Shown: piece by piece, positions 1 to 7,212 of the stretch | Position numbering within the stretch: the first letter of the stretch is position 1 | Layout of the letters: the number at the start of each line of letters is the position of its first letter | Virus record (IMG/VR): IMGVR_UViG_3300050010_000163 | Span: 1-26,757 of that record | Reading direction: 5' to 3' (one strand) | Length of the DNA: 26,757 bases | DNA from: a virus | Translations under genes and position numbers: made by a program | Notes under the pieces: generated by a model | Told to the model about the DNA's origin: nothing | What the model saw: the letters and a program-made list of their open reading frames with translations, nothing else | The model's database searches: none

Positions 1-2
1 CG

Positions 3-284
3 CCGGCCATGTCCGCCGTGGCGCCCTTTGTCGGCGGCGTAGCGGCCACCGTGGCGCTTCCCGGCGGGGGTGGCCCAACGGTCCTGGTTGGGAACAACGG
101 GCCGTCTGGGGCCTTCGTGTTGCTCGCTACGACGGCATTGTTGGCGGCGGCGGTAAGCGGCAGCAATGGAACGTTCGTGCCGGTGAATGGGCAGGTCGCG
201 CTCGCTGTGGGTTCGAATTCATACATCGGGGCGATTGGCGCGGGCGGCGGGATGGCCTGTTTATACCTTACACAGGGGTCGTAA
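3..284 (+). CDS. Small Ala/Gly/Val-rich protein, probably 5'-truncated
   Basis: The frame is open to the left edge of the window. An ATG exists at position 9, but only eight bases precede it and they contain no ribosome binding site, so the visible part is probably the C-terminal end of a longer gene. The ~91 visible residues are rich in Ala, Gly and Val, with alternating small and hydrophobic residues, which suggests a beta-rich virion protein. It ends one base before the next gene's ATG at 286, so the two are probably co-transcribed. Its place ahead of the head genes fits a minor head or decoration protein, but I recognise no family and assign no function. Confidence 0.55.
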   Translation, partial: PAMSAVAPFVGGVAATVALPGGGGPTVLVGNNGPSGAFVLLATTALLAAAVSGSNGTFVPVNGQVALAVGSNSYIGAIGAGGGMACLYLTQGS

Positions 285-285
285 C

Positions 286-1731
286 ATGGCGTTCCTCACC
301 GAATCGGAATGCCGCAAGGCTGCGCGTGACGGTGGCTACGGCGAGCCCACGATGGGCGCGAAGCAAGCGACCGCCGGGTATCGCGTCCATGGCTTGCACG
401 GGATGAAGACGCCGGGCTTGGCTGGCAGCTATTGGACGAAGGCGGAAGCGATGCGCGCGGCACAGCAGGCGGCGAACGAAGAAGGCGAGTCAATCACCAT
501 CTCGACGCCCGGCAAAGCGCCATGGATAACGGTTCAACCTCGCGGGGCGAATGATGCGAACGGCGAGGAATTCAGGAGCGTGGCGCAGCGAGTAGTGAAC
601 GCGGAGAACGACTTCATTGAAGTGCTGATGAACCTCGGTGGGATCTCTCACGCGGACGCGGCCAAGGCGATGGGCACGATGCTACGCCTGAAGGTCGCCA
701 AACTGGACCCCGGCATCGGCAGGATCAATGTGAAGAACGGCGCATACCTGGACCGGGACGTTATTCGGCGTGCGGTAACGGGCGATGCTCTCCCAGGAGG
801 ATTTATGACCACACAAACGGAAACGTGCGACCGGGCGACTCGGCTCCATGCGGCGCTGGATTGCGTGATGGACCGCATGATGGCGAAAGCGACGCGACGT
901 GCGCAGGCGAAGGACGGGGAGATGTACAAGCTCTATTCGGCTCCCCTGCGCAGGCATCTGGAAGTGCGCGCGCCGATGCTGGAAGGATCAAGCGAAGACA
1001 TCAACGATTTGAAATCCACAAACTCTTGGAAAACCACGCCGTCAGTGATTACCAATGAGAGCGGAAAGATTCTCGAATCCAACCACATCGGTGATGCTGC
1101 CACGGGCGCATCCGACCGCGCCACCCGCCTGCACCGTGCTCTGGACTGCATCATGGACAGGATGGGGCACGCGACCGATGCCGGCGGCTACGAGCTTGGC
1201 TGCGGCAACCCATCCATCCTGAAGAAGATCGCGTCCACTGGACGCAAGGTGACCAGCGAGTCGCTGCCGGAGATCAAGTCGATCCTGCGGAAGGTGTCCG
1301 CCGACTATCCGGATCTCACTTGGTGGGCGATGGAATCGGGCGGCGGGCAGGTCGTGGCGAAAGCGGCAGACGGGAAGGCCAAGGACGCGCACGAGTCTGT
1401 TGAAGGTGTCGAGTTCACGCTTGGCAACGGCGGCGTAGTGCTCTGGTCTTCGGACTGGGACAAACTCGGCGAATGGGCGCGCGCGAAAAAGAACGGTTTC
1501 AGCACTCGAAGCGGGGGATCTGGAACCTACGGGCACACCGACATCATCTATTCTGGCGGCGCGCGCGACGGATTGACGGCAGAGGACGCCGGCTTCCTGC
1601 GCAGCCTGCTCGAAGGCGCCACCGGATTGGCGCGCGCGGGCATCGGCGCCATGTCCCCGACGAATGATCGCGCTGGCCGTCTTCATCGCGCTCTCGACTG
1701 CGTGCTCGACCGCAATCTCGCCAGACAGTAG
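286..1731 (+). CDS. Unrecognised head-region protein with three copies of a D-RA-RLH-ALDC motif
   Basis: This 481-residue protein has no family I recognise. I chose ATG 286 because it directly follows the upstream stop and has a GGGG-type ribosome site; the frame extends further upstream to an ATG at 187 that lacks support. A motif of the form DRAtRLHrALDCvMDR occurs three times, at about residues 181, 276 and 460 (the last at the C-terminus), and separates the protein into modules. The segment from about 305 to 455 looks like a compact folded domain (LTWWAMESGGG, VVLWSSDWDKLGEWA). A strong ribosome site and in-frame ATG at 805 could give a shorter second product starting just before the first motif copy. 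It sits directly upstream of the prohead protease, so it may be a minor capsid or internal head protein; that role is inferred from position. Confidence 0.7.
   Translation: MAFLTESECRKAARDGGYGEPTMGAKQATAGYRVHGLHGMKTPGLAGSYWTKAEAMRAAQQAANEEGESITISTPGKAPWITVQPRGANDANGEEFRSVAQRVVNAENDFIEVLMNLGGISHADAAKAMGTMLRLKVAKLDPGIGRINVKNGAYLDRDVIRRAVTGDALPGGFMTTQTETCDRATRLHAALDCVMDRMMAKATRRAQAKDGEMYKLYSAPLRRHLEVRAPMLEGSSEDINDLKSTNSWKTTPSVITNESGKILESNHIGDAATGASDRATRLHRALDCIMDRMGHATDAGGYELGCGNPSILKKIASTGRKVTSESLPEIKSILRKVSADYPDLTWWAMESGGGQVVAKAADGKAKDAHESVEGVEFTLGNGGVVLWSSDWDKLGEWARAKKNGFSTRSGGSGTYGHTDIIYSGGARDGLTAEDAGFLRSLLEGATGLARAGIGAMSPTNDRAGRLHRALDCVLDRNLARQ
795..807 (+). promoter_or_regulatory. Internal ribosome binding site and in-frame start
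   Basis: A perfect AGGAGG (795-800) lies four bases before an in-frame ATG (805) at codon 174 of the 481-residue gene. Starting here would give a 308-residue protein beginning MTTQTETCDRATRLHAALDC, which carries all three motif copies without the N-terminal domain. The spacing is slightly short but within the functional range. This could be real dual initiation or a chance match in GC-rich coding DNA. Confidence 0.45.
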
Positions 1732-1774
1732 ATCGTTCACCGCACCGCATCACCACTTCAAAGGGCCATAGCCT

Positions 1775-3307
1775 ATGTCTCAGAACTTTCTCTTAGCGAA
1801 GGACGGGCGCATCTCCGACAACATCGGGGAGACGCCCGAAGGCTTCGTGATTTGTCGGCGCTGCGTACTCGGAAGATCAGGGCATCAAACCTACAACGTC
1901 GGTGAACTTCCACAGGAGGAAGCCGCCGATCTTGGAGTGGATCTCAGCGACCCGCACGCGACGGTGGATGTGTACCGACCGCCCGAAGAGGTTTTCAAAG
2001 AATCCACGCTGGCATCGGGGAATGGAAAGCCATTTGTTTGGAATCATCCGGCTGGCGAGCAGTTCGTCGATCCATCCAACGTGGCTGACCTGGAATACGG
2101 CCACGTGCAGAATCTGGAACAGGGTGACGAGCCGCTGGAGTCCGGAGACTGGCCGATCTTTGGCGACATCGTCATCAAGCGAGAGCCGATGATTTCGCGC
2201 GTCAAGGCAGGCGAACGGCCTTCACTTTCACTCGGTTACGCGTACAAACTCTTCCGAACAGGGAACCAACTGGAGCAGCACGAGATTGCCATCAACCATT
2301 TGGCGGCGGTCCCGGTAGCAAGGGCCGGCCCTGAGGCGAAGATTGGAGACGCCGCACCGGCAGTTGCGGAGCCCGTCCCAACACCACCAGAATCTGCACC
2401 ACCAACAGTTTCCGATCCCACGCCAGCGGTAGAAGCATCGCGGGCAACGGATCAGAAGGCCGGGGGCGAGGCCGCTTTACCGGCGAAAGCACAATCCAAC
2501 AAGGAGCATAGAAAGATGGACTTCAAGCACATTTTTGGGAGGGGGATGCTCGCGCTCGCAAGAGACGAGAAGACCACACCCGAGGAAATGGCAGAGGCGG
2601 CCAAGGCCATGCCCGAGGACGAACCCAAGGGCAAGGACGAAACGCCTCCCGCCGAACCGAAACCGAAGTTTGAACCGAAACCGAAAGCGGAGCCGGAACC
2701 CGAACCCGCGGTTGCCGACAGGCGCCGGGCCAAGGACGCCGTAGCGGACGCTCACAGGGCCAAGATGCACGCGGCTCTGGACCGGATGCTGGCGGGCAAG
2801 GACATCGAACCGAAGCCGGAAGGCGCCGTCAAACCCGAACCCGTCATGGCCGAAGACGTGGATCTCGACGAACTCCGCGAACTGCTCTCCGAATTCTTCC
2901 AGGAAGAGGAGCAGGAACCGGAGCACCAGGAAGGCGCAGAGGGCGAGCAGGTTGTTGCGGATCGCCGGGCAGTGGCGGCAGACGGCAGCTTCATCGAGCC
3001 GGGGTCAGCAGGTGGCAGGGGTGGCAGCGACGAAGCCCGCGCCATCCTGGACGCGCTGCGGCCCCATGTGGCGCGTAGCGGGGACGCTGCGGTACGTCGG
3101 GCATTCAACGGCCAACTGGCGCGCTACAGCCGAAGCGGTAAACCGGGCAAGGGCAGCTACGCGGGATTCGCCGCTGGCGCCGGCGCGCGGGCCGCGGATA
3201 TCGCGCCCAACGCACAGACGGCGCAACAGGAGCGCGATGCCAAGCTCCAGCGCTACTACGACGCCCGGCTCAAGGGCGTTGCATTCACTGAGGAGGTGAC
3301 AAAGTAA
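1775..3307 (+). CDS. Prohead protease (DUF2213) fused to scaffolding protein
   Basis: This 510-residue protein has a DUF2213-type N-terminal domain over about residues 1-185. Visible family marks include GHQTYNVGEL, KPFVWNHP with a candidate catalytic His91, DWPIFGDIVIK, GERPSLSLGYAYK with a candidate catalytic Ser, and INHLAAVPVARAGPEA. DUF2213 proteins sit directly before capsid genes in many phages and act as head maturation proteases. From about residue 195 the chain becomes low-complexity, with Pro/Glu/Lys runs and a highly acidic helical stretch (DLDELRELLSEFFQEEEQE), as expected for a scaffold. A motif resembling the upstream protein's repeat (ADAHRAKMHAALDRMLAG) lies near residue 324. 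An internal start at 2516 can produce the scaffold part alone. Stop and next start are almost adjacent (3307/3309), so translation is likely coupled. Confidence 0.85.
   Translation: MSQNFLLAKDGRISDNIGETPEGFVICRRCVLGRSGHQTYNVGELPQEEAADLGVDLSDPHATVDVYRPPEEVFKESTLASGNGKPFVWNHPAGEQFVDPSNVADLEYGHVQNLEQGDEPLESGDWPIFGDIVIKREPMISRVKAGERPSLSLGYAYKLFRTGNQLEQHEIAINHLAAVPVARAGPEAKIGDAAPAVAEPVPTPPESAPPTVSDPTPAVEASRATDQKAGGEAALPAKAQSNKEHRKMDFKHIFGRGMLALARDEKTTPEEMAEAAKAMPEDEPKGKDETPPAEPKPKFEPKPKAEPEPEPAVADRRRAKDAVADAHRAKMHAALDRMLAGKDIEPKPEGAVKPEPVMAEDVDLDELRELLSEFFQEEEQEPEHQEGAEGEQVVADRRAVAADGSFIEPGSAGGRGGSDEARAILDALRPHVARSGDAAVRRAFNGQLARYSRSGKPGKGSYAGFAAGAGARAADIAPNAQTAQQERDAKLQRYYDARLKGVAFTEEVTK
2516..3307 (+). 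CDS. Nested scaffolding protein from an internal in-frame start
   Basis: Codon 248 of the protease gene is ATG (2516), preceded by AAGGAG at 2501-2506 with nine bases of spacing. This is one of the better ribosome sites in the window. Translation from here gives a 263-residue protein beginning MDFKHIFGRGMLALARDEKT, made entirely of the acidic, Pro/Lys/Glu-rich helical region with no protease domain. This is the same logic as lambda C/Nu3, where the protease gene contains an in-frame scaffold gene. The start lies just after the Ala/Pro/Thr linker that ends the DUF2213 domain, exactly where a domain boundary is expected. Function is inferred from layout and composition. Confidence 0.7.
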   Translation: MDFKHIFGRGMLALARDEKTTPEEMAEAAKAMPEDEPKGKDETPPAEPKPKFEPKPKAEPEPEPAVADRRRAKDAVADAHRAKMHAALDRMLAGKDIEPKPEGAVKPEPVMAEDVDLDELRELLSEFFQEEEQEPEHQEGAEGEQVVADRRAVAADGSFIEPGSAGGRGGSDEARAILDALRPHVARSGDAAVRRAFNGQLARYSRSGKPGKGSYAGFAAGAGARAADIAPNAQTAQQERDAKLQRYYDARLKGVAFTEEVTK

Positions 3308-3308
3308 C

Positions 3309-4097
3309 ATGCCAGCATACAGCTTTGGCCAGGTCATTCCCGTTACGGGCACTGGCATTGGCTTTCCCGGCTCCGTAACGCGGCAGGACGGATTGCGCAT
3401 CTCGAAGGCGCGCAACGTCAATTCGGCCTGCACGCTCAACCTCAACTTCGGCGACACCACGGTGGTGATCCCCGACTCGACCGGCGGGACATGGCGCTCC
3501 GTCGCGGACTACATCGCCGCGGGCGTTGCCAACATCGGCAACGTGCTGGCGAATTGGGCCGGCATCGCGCTCCGCGAAGTCAAAACCAATCTGACCTACC
3601 CTGTGGGTGTGGTTCCCGGCTCGCAGTTCCAGACCGGCTACTACGCGCCCGGCATGATCGGTGAGGTTGTGGAAGGCGGCTCCGTGGCTGTGCTGGTTCG
3701 CGCTGGCACTCCGCAGGCGAATGGCGCGGCCTATCTCCGCGTCGTGTCGAACGTCGCCGTCAGCACCGTCATCGGCGGCATCGAAGCCGCTGCGGATGTG
3801 GCTGCGACCACCACAGTGACGGCCAGCGCGGCATCGCCGACGTTGACCGTGGCCAGCGGAAGCGGCATCGCAGTTGGCCAGATCGTTACGGCCTGGGGCA
3901 TCCCATCCGGGGCGTATGTCACTGTTGTTTCCGGGACCACGATCACCATCAACGTGAACACGCAGGTTGCGCTCGCGGCTGGCACGCCGATCACGTTCGC
4001 CAACACGCTCCAGATTCCCTCTGCCGTGTTCCAGACCGGCGTCATGGACAGCAACAACGTGGCCGAACTCACGCTGATGCGGAGGCAGGCCGCCTAA
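3309..4097 (+). CDS. Capsid decoration/cement-like protein with inserted beta domain
   Basis: This 262-residue protein starts 11 bases after a strong GAGGAGGT site (3290-3297). It lies between the protease-scaffold and the major capsid gene, the usual place for a decoration or cement protein. The N-terminal part (FPGSVTRQDGLRISKARNV, GDTTVVIPDSTGGTWRSVAD) and the stretch MIGEVVEGGSVAVLVRAGT resemble Gp24-like structural cement and DUF2190-type proteins, though I cannot confirm the family. Residues of about 170-235 form a small Gly/Thr/Val-rich beta module (SGSGIAVGQIVTAWGIPSGA, TTITIN) that also appears in the DUF4054 connector downstream. It is followed by a return to the core fold (LQIPSAVFQTGVMDSNNVAE). 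The protein probably binds the outer face of the mature capsid. Confidence 0.65.
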   Translation: MPAYSFGQVIPVTGTGIGFPGSVTRQDGLRISKARNVNSACTLNLNFGDTTVVIPDSTGGTWRSVADYIAAGVANIGNVLANWAGIALREVKTNLTYPVGVVPGSQFQTGYYAPGMIGEVVEGGSVAVLVRAGTPQANGAAYLRVVSNVAVSTVIGGIEAAADVAATTTVTASAASPTLTVASGSGIAVGQIVTAWGIPSGAYVTVVSGTTITINVNTQVALAAGTPITFANTLQIPSAVFQTGVMDSNNVAELTLMRRQAA

Positions 4098-4130
4098 GCG
4101 CGCGCCAGAAAGGGAATAAGGACAAACACC

Positions 4131-5174
4131 ATGTATAAACCCATTCGTTTCGGCTCCGGCCATCGCGCTTTCGACGGATACCCCGCCCACGCATTCGATG
4201 CGGTCGGCGCCGGTAGCTTCGCTTTCATGCAGTCCCAACTCGAATTGATCGACACCAAGATCGTCGAGCCGCTGCAATCCATCACGCACCCACGCGACAT
4301 CAAAGTGAAAATCGGCGGAGGTTTTCCCGAGTTCATCACGATGTTCGCGACCAACTACGCCTCGCCTGGCGTGAACGCCCTGGGTATCCAGGGGACTAGC
4401 AATACCGAGGTTCCCATCGTCCATGCCGACATCCAGAAGGGCGTCGTGCAGGTTCACAAGTGGTCGCACGGGATTTCGATCACCTACCTGGACCTGAAGG
4501 CGATCGAAACGGCCAAGGCCAGCGGGATGCCGCCCCCGGTCTCCCTCCAGGAGATGTACGAGAAGGGACTGCTCACCATCTGGAACAAGGCGCTGGATTA
4601 TGATACGTACTTCGGGTTCAACGGGCTCCCCGGCCTGATCAACAACCCGAGCGTGCCCGAAATCGTCCTACCCAACGGTGCCAGCGGCTATCCGCAGTGG
4701 TCCAAGAAGACGCCGACCGAGTGGCTGAACGATGTGAACCTGATGTGCAACACCATCATGGCGAACAGCGGCTACGACGCGGCGCAGGCCATGCCCAACC
4801 ACCTGCTGCTTCCCTACACGCAGTTCGCTCTGCTCACCAACCCGATGACCGTCGGCGGCGTGGGTTGGGAGTCCGCGAAGAAGTACATCGAGACCAACTG
4901 CGTGGCGACGGCGGCCGGTTCCCCGCTAAAGATCGACCAGCTTCCGAATTCGTGGATTTCGGGTCAGGGCGCCGGCTCTCCGGCTACCGACCGCGCGGTC
5001 TGCTATCGGAACGACGAAGATTGCCTGTACCTGGGCGTGCCCACGGTAATGACGAAGGGCATGACCGTGCCCACCACCCGCAATGGCGGCTCCTACGAGG
5101 CGATCTACTACGGCTCCATGAGCCAGGTCGTCTATCGCCGGACCACCACGCAAGTCTACGCAGACGGAATTTAG
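4131..5174 (+). CDS. Major capsid protein (DUF2184-type)
   Basis: This 347-residue protein is preceded by AAGGA at 4118-4122. Its length, position after a DUF2213 protease, and content fit the DUF2184 family of HK97-fold major capsid proteins. Visible features are a long N-terminal region with FMQSQLELIDTKIVEPLQ, the stretch EVPIVHADIQKGVVQVHKWS, a central helix with DYDTYFGFNGLPGLINNP, and AMPNHLLLPYTQFALLTNPM near the middle. The C-terminal end MSQVVYRRTTTQVYADGI is a typical late beta strand of this fold. It is expected to be the most abundant virion protein. The gene has its own ribosome site and a 33-nt gap from the preceding gene, consistent with high expression. Confidence 0.85.
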   Translation: MYKPIRFGSGHRAFDGYPAHAFDAVGAGSFAFMQSQLELIDTKIVEPLQSITHPRDIKVKIGGGFPEFITMFATNYASPGVNALGIQGTSNTEVPIVHADIQKGVVQVHKWSHGISITYLDLKAIETAKASGMPPPVSLQEMYEKGLLTIWNKALDYDTYFGFNGLPGLINNPSVPEIVLPNGASGYPQWSKKTPTEWLNDVNLMCNTIMANSGYDAAQAMPNHLLLPYTQFALLTNPMTVGGVGWESAKKYIETNCVATAAGSPLKIDQLPNSWISGQGAGSPATDRAVCYRNDEDCLYLGVPTVMTKGMTVPTTRNGGSYEAIYYGSMSQVVYRRTTTQVYADGI

Positions 5175-5223
5175 GCCGTCAGCCACCAAGCAATCGAGAT
5201 TTAGTACAAGTTCAAGGAGCGTT

Positions 5224-5787
5224 ATGCAACTGATCGTTCGTAAAACTAAGTCGTTCATCTTGAACGGCCATGACACTCTCACCGTGAATCCGGGATCTGA
5301 GCCGCTTCAGGTCCCGGATTGGGTGCGGGAGACGGGCACGTTCAAGCTCGCAGAGCAAGACGGCAGTATCACAGAGGTCGGGCCGAAGCCGGAGCCGGGA
5401 ATCTACATCCCCACGAAGGCCGAGGTTATCGCGGCGGGTTACACGCCGGAAGCGGCAGACAGGATCATCGCGGAGCAGCCGAAGCCGGAGCCGGGAATCT
5501 ACATCCCCAGTAAGGCCGAGTTGATCGCGGCGGGCTACATGCCGGATGCTGCCGACAGTATCATTGCGTATCAGCACGAATTGAAAGACCGCTTGGCAGG
5601 CAAGCCTCCGGCCAGCAAGGTTCAGGATAACCCGCCCGTTCCTCCGGTCCCGCAGACGGTGGCAACGGGAGCAACAGAGAAGCCCGCAGGCGCAACGGAT
5701 GACGAGTCCGAGGCGTCCGGCAAGGGTGGTTGGTCGGCCGCACGTCGGGCCGCGCAAGAAGCGAAGAAGGCTGGCGTGGCAGCGTAG
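5224..5787 (+). CDS. Small head-region protein with a 32-residue tandem duplication
   Basis: This 187-residue protein starts after AAGGAG (about 5214-5219). The N-terminal 50 residues (MQLIVRKTKSFILNGHDTLT, PDWVRETGTFKLAEQDG) resemble the short FluMu-like N-terminal proteins often found after capsid genes in Mu- and Bcep-like phages. The middle has two adjacent copies of a 32-residue unit containing PKPEPGIYIPxKAExIAAGY. The C-terminus is a disordered Pro/Ala/Lys-rich tail with a basic end (WSAARRAAQEAKKAG). It could be a head-tail joining or head-completion component. The exact role is unknown. Confidence 0.7.
   Translation: MQLIVRKTKSFILNGHDTLTVNPGSEPLQVPDWVRETGTFKLAEQDGSITEVGPKPEPGIYIPTKAEVIAAGYTPEAADRIIAEQPKPEPGIYIPSKAELIAAGYMPDAADSIIAYQHELKDRLAGKPPASKVQDNPPVPPVPQTVATGATEKPAGATDDESEASGKGGWSAARRAAQEAKKAGVAA
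5383..5574 (+). repeat. 96-bp tandem duplication, two copies, in frame
   Basis: Copies run 5383-5478 and 5479-5574. Both begin CCGAAGCCGGAGCCGGGAAT and stay nearly identical for about 30 bases, then drift to roughly 75-80% identity. Each encodes 32 residues ending IIAEQ or IIAYQ. This is a recent unequal duplication inside the gene at 5224. Confidence 0.9.
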
Positions 5788-5799
5788 TTCAACAACTCC

Positions 5800-6522
5800 A
5801 TGTTTCCCGACTACAACGGTTGGTTAGCAACGACCTGGGGATTTGGCGATGAGGGATGCCTTATCGCCTTCTCCGGGGCCAGCAATATCGTCATCGGTAC
5901 CAATCCGCCGTACTGCGTCGGGGACTTCGTCAGTTTCTACCCGAAGTTCGCCGGCGGGGCCAAGCCGACTCCCATCCCAGGCGCCGTACTCACAATGGGC
6001 AGCGCGGTGGTGGCGGCGACAACGGCGGGGCTAACAGCGGGGCAGGTACTCTGGGGACCTGGCGTGCCGTCGAAGGCCACCATCCTCTCGGTGGATTCGG
6101 ATTCGCAGCTCACTATGTCAGCCGCGGCGACGGCGTCGGGGACGGTGACCATTACCGCGCTCGACATCTCGCAGTTCATTGTCCCTGTGCCAGTCATCAA
6201 CGCCTTTATCGCAGTAGCGTCGGCATCGCTCTTTCAAGCGCGATGGCAAGAGATGTGGCAGATCGGAATTGGTTGGTACGTCGCGCATTTTTTGACACTT
6301 TGGCTGCGTTCCGATGGCGACGTGTACAACACGCCGGGGCAGGCGGCGCGCGCGGGGCTCACTCGCGGCATCCTGGTGTCGGCATCTGCCGGTCCGGCGA
6401 GCAAGAGCATCAAGACGGCCACGGAAGGCATGGAAGAATGGGGCCAGTGGCAGTTGACGGAATATGGCTGCCAATTTTTGACGTTCGCGAAGTCACTCGG
6501 CGGCCCCAGCCTGGTGTGGTAG
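5800..6522 (+). CDS. Head-tail connector, DUF4054 family, with inserted beta domain
   Basis: This 240-residue protein has the DUF4054 pattern split in two. The early part is DFVSFYPKFAGG. Then, after an insertion, come the family helices VPVPVINAFIAVASASLFQA, RWQEMWQIGIGWYVAHFLTL and the characteristic end WGQWQLTEYGCQFLTFAKS. The insertion, at about residues 58-125 (SAVVAATTAGLTAGQVLWGP onward), is a Thr/Ala/Val-rich beta module matching the one in the decoration protein. DUF4054 proteins act between portal and neck, like HK97 gp6-type connectors. The last 30 bases overlap the end of the antisense HNH gene, and the C-terminus (GGPSLVW) falls in one of two direct repeats flanking that gene, so it may have been rewritten by the insertion. 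Confidence 0.75.
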   Translation: MFPDYNGWLATTWGFGDEGCLIAFSGASNIVIGTNPPYCVGDFVSFYPKFAGGAKPTPIPGAVLTMGSAVVAATTAGLTAGQVLWGPGVPSKATILSVDSDSQLTMSAAATASGTVTITALDISQFIVPVPVINAFIAVASASLFQARWQEMWQIGIGWYVAHFLTLWLRSDGDVYNTPGQAARAGLTRGILVSASAGPASKSIKTATEGMEEWGQWQLTEYGCQFLTFAKSLGGPSLVW

Positions 6523-7146
6523 GTGTTTCCAGATCTTGCGGTTTCCGATCTTGCGGATTGTGGTGTGATCAACGCCAAATCGCTCAGCCAAGGCAATAGC
6601 AGGAACCACGTTCCATAGCCGTCTGATGTCCAATACCTGCGATTCCGCCAACTTATGCAGATTGCACCTCTCGCCAGATGCGTAATTCGGTGGGCCGGAA
6701 AGCCAACGCCGCCCACGGTTGATCATATCCTGCATGTTTTGTTGTTGCGTTCCGGGGTAAAGATGGCGCGCGTTGTAACAGGGCGGATTGTCGCAGGAGT
6801 GAAGCACATACTTGTCGTTTGGAATTGGGCCGTTGGCGAGCACATACGCCGCATGATGACAATACATGCGAACGCCATCAGCGATCTCATTAGTTGCACG
6901 CAACTCGGAGGGGACGGACACTTGACCATATCCATATCCACATCGAGCATACGGCCACTCCATGCATTCATCCGAAGTGCCATGTGCCGCAATAGATTCC
7001 AGGAAGAATCTGTACCGTTTGCTTGGATGATGTTCCTGACGCCATTGCATGTAGCAGGTCGAGCTGCAAAAGCGAGCATTGATGCGACGGGGATCACAGT
7101 TAACGAATGGCGCTCCGCACTTGATACAATGAAGGCCAGAAAGCAT
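6493..7146 (-). CDS. HNH homing endonuclease, antisense in the late operon
   Basis: This 217-residue protein is read from ATG 7146, chosen because a perfect AGGAGG (7160-7155 on the minus strand) lies eight bases upstream; a longer frame to 7197 has no such site. The N-terminus is a zinc-ribbon-like C7xxC10...C27xxxC31. The core is a typical HNH module: YCHHAAYVLANGPIPNDKYV, then LHSCDNPPCYNARHLYPGT and QQNMQDMINRGRR, giving His97/His98, Asn120, His128 and paired cysteines. The C-terminus has a helix-turn-helix (ALAERFGVDHTTIRKIGNRK) probably used in DNA recognition. It is the only complete minus-strand gene in the structural region, lies between two genes that are normally neighbours, and is flanked by direct repeats. 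It is best read as a selfish free-standing element. Confidence 0.9.
   Translation of the reverse strand: MLSGLHCIKCGAPFVNCDPRRINARFCSSTCYMQWRQEHHPSKRYRFFLESIAAHGTSDECMEWPYARCGYGYGQVSVPSELRATNEIADGVRMYCHHAAYVLANGPIPNDKYVLHSCDNPPCYNARHLYPGTQQQNMQDMINRGRRWLSGPPNYASGERCNLHKLAESQVLDIRRLWNVVPAIALAERFGVDHTTIRKIGNRKIWKHLPHQAGAAE
6502..6530. repeat. Left copy of split direct repeat flanking the HNH gene
   Basis: GGCCCCAGC (6502-6510) and GGTGTTTCC (6522-6530) are separated here by 11 bases. At the other side of the HNH gene the same two 9-mers are directly joined (7176-7193). The left copy lies at the end of the DUF4054 gene, and the 11 intervening bases provide its last two codons and stop. Confidence 0.6.
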
Positions 7147-7175
7147 CTTCGAGTCCTCCTGGAACTCAGGATGTT

Positions 7176-7193
7176 GGCCCCAGCGGTGTTTCC
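7176..7193. repeat. Right copy of the direct repeat flanking the HNH gene
   Basis: GGCCCCAGCGGTGTTTCC is uninterrupted here. Its GGC codon phase relative to the gp10-like gene at 7236 is the same as the phase of the left copy in the DUF4054 gene. This may mark the pre-insertion junction. Confidence 0.55.
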
Positions 7194-7212
7194 GCACTGC
7201 GGGGCCTTTTCT
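7176..7212 (+). terminator. Terminator-like hairpin (or 5' hairpin of the HNH transcript)
   Basis: GGCCCC-A-GCGGTG pairs with CACTGC-GGGGCC around the loop TTTCCG, giving about 12 base pairs with one bulge and one G-U pair, followed by TTTTCT on the + strand. This is the form of an intrinsic terminator for + strand transcription. Because it lies inside the late operon it would need read-through or antitermination. Read on the minus strand it has no T-tract but would sit at the 5' end of the HNH mRNA. Confidence 0.55.

Noticed and set aside
3285-4469. 394-residue minus-strand frame
   Set aside because: It is antisense to the decoration and capsid genes, with His/Arg/Gly-rich shadow composition typical of GC-rich complementary frames and no ribosome site.
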